From positions 1 through 64,000 of the forward strand of contig JANNOO010000001.1 in assembly GCA_031399165.1 (NCBI GenBank): a stretch of DNA of 64,000 nucleotides, given 5' to 3'. This document shows positions 61,408 through 64,000 of the stretch, piece by piece. Numbering within the stretch: the stretch's first letter is position 1; each line of letters opens with the position of its first letter. A model generated the notes under the pieces. That model saw only the letters and a list, made by a program, of their open reading frames with translations. It did not search any database and was not told where the DNA came from. This DNA comes from JAKFWI01 sp031399165. Its GTDB lineage: Bacteria > Pseudomonadota > Alphaproteobacteria > Caulobacterales > Aquidulcibacteraceae. The translations under genes were made by a program, and so were the position numbers.

Positions 61408-62154
61408 CTAGAGCGCGTAAGCAACCCAGACGTTGGGTTCTTCGTAGCGCCCGCGCTGACGATCCAGATCGATCGACACCGGCACGAGCGCGCCGTCGAG
61501 CTTGTATTCGCCCGATTGTTCGAACTGGCGATTGGTCCAGGTTTCCCAGAACGCCACCGGCTCCTCGACCACCATGGAACGCTTGCAAGGGCCGATCAGG
61601 CGCGCGCCGGCGGACAAATGGCTGCGCAGCCAGGGATCGAACACCCGGCCGCGTTCATCGGTCCAGGTAATGTAATCGTCGATCGAAACGTCAGGATGCT
61701 GCGCCTTCGCTGACGGCCGCACCGGCGCGACAAGGCCATTGAGGCCTTTGGCGCGGGCCAAATCGAGCAGCGCGTTGATCATCAGCTTCGCGTAGCCCTT
61801 ACTGCGGTGAACTTTCGGCACGGAAATGGCCAGGGCGCCAAGCATGTTGGCTGGCTGGCCCGCCTTCCCAGACGCCGATTCCACCACCCAATCCCAGCCC
61901 TCGGGCGGTAGCGCATTGGGCTCGCAAAGCAGCGGAACGCAATTGGCCGCGGCGGCGACATAGCCGGTTTCCTCATCATAGAGGCACAGCTGATAGTCGG
62001 GGTATTCGTCGAGCAAGGACGAATAGAGGGCGTAATGAGCCCGCGTATAATTAAGGTAACCGAGCTCACTCCAGGCGGCCTGCTCAATCACGTGGGCAGC
62101 CTTTTTCAACTCGGGGCTGTCCGCGCGCGAGCGGATGGTCAGGTGGCCTGCCAT
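61408..62154 (-). CDS. GNAT-family N-acetyltransferase
   Basis: A 248-residue protein with a GNAT fold: the acetyl-CoA loop region is LGALAISVPKVHRSKGYAKL followed by MINALLDLARAKGLNG. The longer C-terminal half (VFDPWLRSHLSAGARLIGPC and MVVEEPVAFWETWTNRQFE) is shared by a group of larger GNAT proteins of unknown acceptor. ATG 62154. Its upstream region contains CtrA-like sites shared with the divergent GGDEF gene. Confidence 0.8.
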   Translation of the reverse strand: MAGHLTIRSRADSPELKKAAHVIEQAAWSELGYLNYTRAHYALYSSLLDEYPDYQLCLYDEETGYVAAAANCVPLLCEPNALPPEGWDWVVESASGKAGQPANMLGALAISVPKVHRSKGYAKLMINALLDLARAKGLNGLVAPVRPSAKAQHPDVSIDDYITWTDERGRVFDPWLRSHLSAGARLIGPCKRSMVVEEPVAFWETWTNRQFEQSGEYKLDGALVPVSIDLDRQRGRYEEPNVWVAYAL

Positions 62155-62491
62155 TTGAGCATTTCCTAATTTTGCATTTACGCCGACCGCCCAAAACCGC
62201 AGATATCACCTGCCGCCCGAGCTATTCCCTTAATAAAGTATAAACAAAACCCCCGCAAGCCCTAGAGAAGAAAAGTATTTGTTAACCATGTTTACAGCGT
62301 TTGCCTGCGTTAATACTTGTTAGAACCTCCAGATTCAACTGTAGCGGGCAGGTAAATGGTTAAACATCGCGCAAGTGCTTAATGCGTGTTAACCACTTCA
62401 ACCTGAGCGCGCCCTGGAAAGCGCCAGTCATCGCGGTAAGAAAATCTTCTTCTACTGGCGCCTATGCTTGCCCGTTGAGGTTCACGAGCCG
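62155..62491. other. AT-rich divergent regulatory region
   Basis: 337 bases without a gene, markedly more AT-rich than the surroundings, between the divergent GNAT and diguanylate cyclase genes. It contains three CtrA-like octamers (listed separately) and must hold both promoters. I saw no transfer RNA or riboswitch. Confidence 0.7.
62282..62396 (+). promoter_or_regulatory. Three CtrA-like binding sites
   Basis: TTAACCAT at 62282-62289 (exact match to the alphaproteobacterial CtrA octamer), TTAAACAT at 62360-62367 and TTAACCAC at 62389-62396 (7 of 8 each). All are on the same strand, upstream of the diguanylate cyclase start at 62492. The spaced form TTAA-N7-TTAA is not perfect; TTAATGCGTGTTAAC near 62379-62393 has a 6-base spacer. 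Confidence 0.4.
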
Positions 62492-64000
62492 ATGCAGCAA
62501 AAAGAACGCAGTCGATACGAGGGGGATTTTGCGCGCCTTACGGCGCTGGCGGGCGGGGCGCTAGCCTTCTTCGGCGCACTACTTCTGGCTGTAATCGCGT
62601 TTGCCGGCTGGTCGTCCAATCAGACGGCGTTTGAACGCGAGCGCACGCTGGTTGAAAACGCGCTCAATCAATCGATCGCGCGCACGCTGAACGAGCAGAA
62701 ATCGGTCGCCTGGTGGGACGATGCGGTGCTGGCGATCAATGACGAAAAGATCGATCTGGACTTCACCGACGCAAATTTCGGCGTGTTCCTCACCGAGACC
62801 TACTCGCAGGACGAAGTCTACATTCTCAACGGCCGTGATCAGCCGATCTACGCGTTTGCCAGTTCGGAGCGGCGCGCGCCGTCTACGTTCGAACAATTGC
62901 GGCCGGCGCTGAAGCGCGTGATCGAAGAAGCGCGCCTGGGCAAGCCGTCCACCCTCACCCAGCGCCCCGATGTGTTTGCCGCCAGCCAGAGCAATTACCG
63001 CATGCTTTCTGGCGTGTTGCGCCTGGCGCAATGGAGCGGCCACGTGCTGTCGTTGAACGGGCGGCCGGTGATCGTGACCGCGATTACGATCGTGCCGAAC
63101 GTCGATTCCACTGTTCTGAAAGGCACGCCTAATCTGCTCGTCAGCGTCGTGGATATTGACGAGGCGTTTGTTTCGGAAATTGGCCGCTCTCTTCTGCTTG
63201 ATGATCTCACGCTTAAACCCGCCGACGCGCCTCTGAACGGTATGGTGGCGGAGCGCTTCATCGCCGACGATGGCGCCAAGGTAGGCGAGCTGCGCTGGAT
63301 GACCAAGCGCCCCGGCCAAGTATTGCTCACCGTCATTCTGCCGTTAGTGGGCCTTGGCCTGGCCGCCGCCGGCGTCATCTTTGCGAACATGCTGTTGCGC
63401 CTTCAGCGCGCGACGGCGGAAATCACACAGAGCGAAGTGCAGGCGCGCCACGAGGCGCTGCACGATACGCTTTCGGGACTGCCAAACCGGCATTTCTTCC
63501 TGCAGCGGCTGGAAGGCCTGCTCGCGGCGCCGGACGCGAACGCGCACAAAACAATCTCCGCCTATGTCGATGTTGATCGGTTCAAGGACATCAACGATAC
63601 GATGGGCCACCACGCTGGCGACATGCTGATCAAGGCCGTCGCCGAACGGCTGCGCGCGCAATTGCGGCCTGAGGATTTCCTCGCCCGTTTCGGCGGCGAT
63701 GAATTTGCCCTGCTGTGCGTGTCGTCGTCGTCCCATGGCGGCGAAGTGCTTGCGCGCCGCGTAGCGCAGGCATTCAACCTGCCCTTCATGATCGACGGCC
63801 AATCCATCCGCGTTACCGCCTCGGTCGGCATCGCCGCGGCGCCGCGCGACGGCAACACAGCCGGCGACCTGATGCGCAACGCCGACATCGCGCTTTACGA
63901 AGCCAAGAACCAGGGCCGCAACCGCGCGATCCTGTTCTCACAGGAAATGGCCCAGCGCGTCGCCCAGCGCCGCTCGATCGAAGTCGATCTGCGCACGGCG
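62492..64000 (+). CDS. CHASE4-GGDEF diguanylate cyclase (3' end beyond window)
   Basis: Open to the window end, 503 residues so far. Helix 1 (LAGGALAFFGALLLAVIAFA), a CHASE4-like periplasmic domain (about residues 45-270, with VAWWDDAVLAINDEKIDLDF), helix 2 (VILPLVGLGLAAAGVIFANM), then a GGDEF domain: DTLSGLPNR, VDVDRFKDINDTMGHHAGD and FGGDEF at residues 400-405, with the inhibitory I-site RPED five residues before. The catalytic motif is intact, so it should make cyclic di-GMP. The end (SQEMAQRVAQRRSIEVDLRT) reads like the linker to an EAL domain beyond the window. ATG 62492 is preceded by GAGG at some distance. Confidence 0.9.
   Translation, partial: MQQKERSRYEGDFARLTALAGGALAFFGALLLAVIAFAGWSSNQTAFERERTLVENALNQSIARTLNEQKSVAWWDDAVLAINDEKIDLDFTDANFGVFLTETYSQDEVYILNGRDQPIYAFASSERRAPSTFEQLRPALKRVIEEARLGKPSTLTQRPDVFAASQSNYRMLSGVLRLAQWSGHVLSLNGRPVIVTAITIVPNVDSTVLKGTPNLLVSVVDIDEAFVSEIGRSLLLDDLTLKPADAPLNGMVAERFIADDGAKVGELRWMTKRPGQVLLTVILPLVGLGLAAAGVIFANMLLRLQRATAEITQSEVQARHEALHDTLSGLPNRHFFLQRLEGLLAAPDANAHKTISAYVDVDRFKDINDTMGHHAGDMLIKAVAERLRAQLRPEDFLARFGGDEFALLCVSSSSHGGEVLARRVAQAFNLPFMIDGQSIRVTASVGIAAAPRDGNTAGDLMRNADIALYEAKNQGRNRAILFSQEMAQRVAQRRSIEVDLRTA

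Noticed and set aside
1..64000. CRISPR arrays, tRNA or rRNA genes, prophage modules
   Set aside because: No regularly spaced repeats, no cloverleaf-like sequence with CCA-type ends and no phage structural genes were seen on reading; a dedicated tRNA and repeat scan would settle this.

Overview
The window is 64 kb of GC-rich, densely coded chromosomal DNA from a Gram-negative alphaproteobacterium. The best fit is a Caulobacterales/Hyphomonadaceae-like or sphingomonad-like group. This rests on six TonB-dependent receptors in 64 kb, Tat-exported PhoX, GGAAC-N16-CGTT promoter signatures of the alphaproteobacterial general stress sigma factor EcfG, and TTAACCAT-like CtrA sites. The taxonomic placement is inference. 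I saw no rRNA, tRNA, CRISPR array or intact prophage.

Layout. 1-131: 3' end of an IS30-family transposase. 288-4496 (minus): operon of TonB receptor, YfiR-like periplasmic protein (DUF4154) and hybrid histidine kinase. 4583-5620: scar zone with a truncated sensor-kinase gene that still carries a promoter-like sequence, an IS6-family remnant and an IS3-family remnant. 5769-11403: tightly coupled operon of TonB receptor, secreted amidohydrolase, YceI-like protein and MFS permease. 11586-14302: general-stress island (AI-2E-type permease, small hypothetical protein, PepSY-like lipoprotein, glycine-zipper stress protein) with EcfG-type promoter signatures in front of three transcription units. 14329-24559: phosphorus-scavenging locus (PhoD-like phosphatase, alkaline-phosphatase-superfamily enzyme and TonB receptor, divergent from PhoX and an Oar-like TonB receptor). 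24692-27752: DUF2946 protein, TonB receptor, DUF6152 protein. 27839-32458: SDR dehydrogenase, small conserved ORF, large PAS/GAF hybrid kinase. 32866-40144: MarR regulator, TRAP transporter (DctQMP), CaiB/BaiF CoA-transferase and TonB receptor, probably for import and CoA activation of an organic acid.

40321-50428 is mostly housekeeping or mixed: cysteine-cluster protein, dienelactone hydrolase, two DUF6644-like membrane proteins, membrane-fused spermidine-synthase-like protein, photolyase, AroQ, MmsA, CBS protein, M23 peptidase. 50525-52045 pairs a MepK-like DUF882 peptidase with an L,D-transpeptidase. 52163-56746 holds two small ORFs, a DUF707/UDP-galactopyranose mutase pair and an ABC-2 exporter. 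56936-64000 holds an EF-G-like GTPase, a Gly/Ala-rich secreted protein behind an exact EcfG-type promoter, a CHASE4-type histidine kinase, a GNAT acetyltransferase and a CHASE4-GGDEF diguanylate cyclase cut by the window end, preceded by three CtrA-like sites.

Taken together, the window describes an oligotroph-type lifestyle: many outer-membrane receptors each paired with a dedicated hydrolase, permease or sensor, overlaid by general-stress and possibly cell-cycle regulation. Start codons were chosen from ribosome-binding sites and signal peptides and often differ from the longest ORF. Family assignments come from motifs read by eye; no database search was run.
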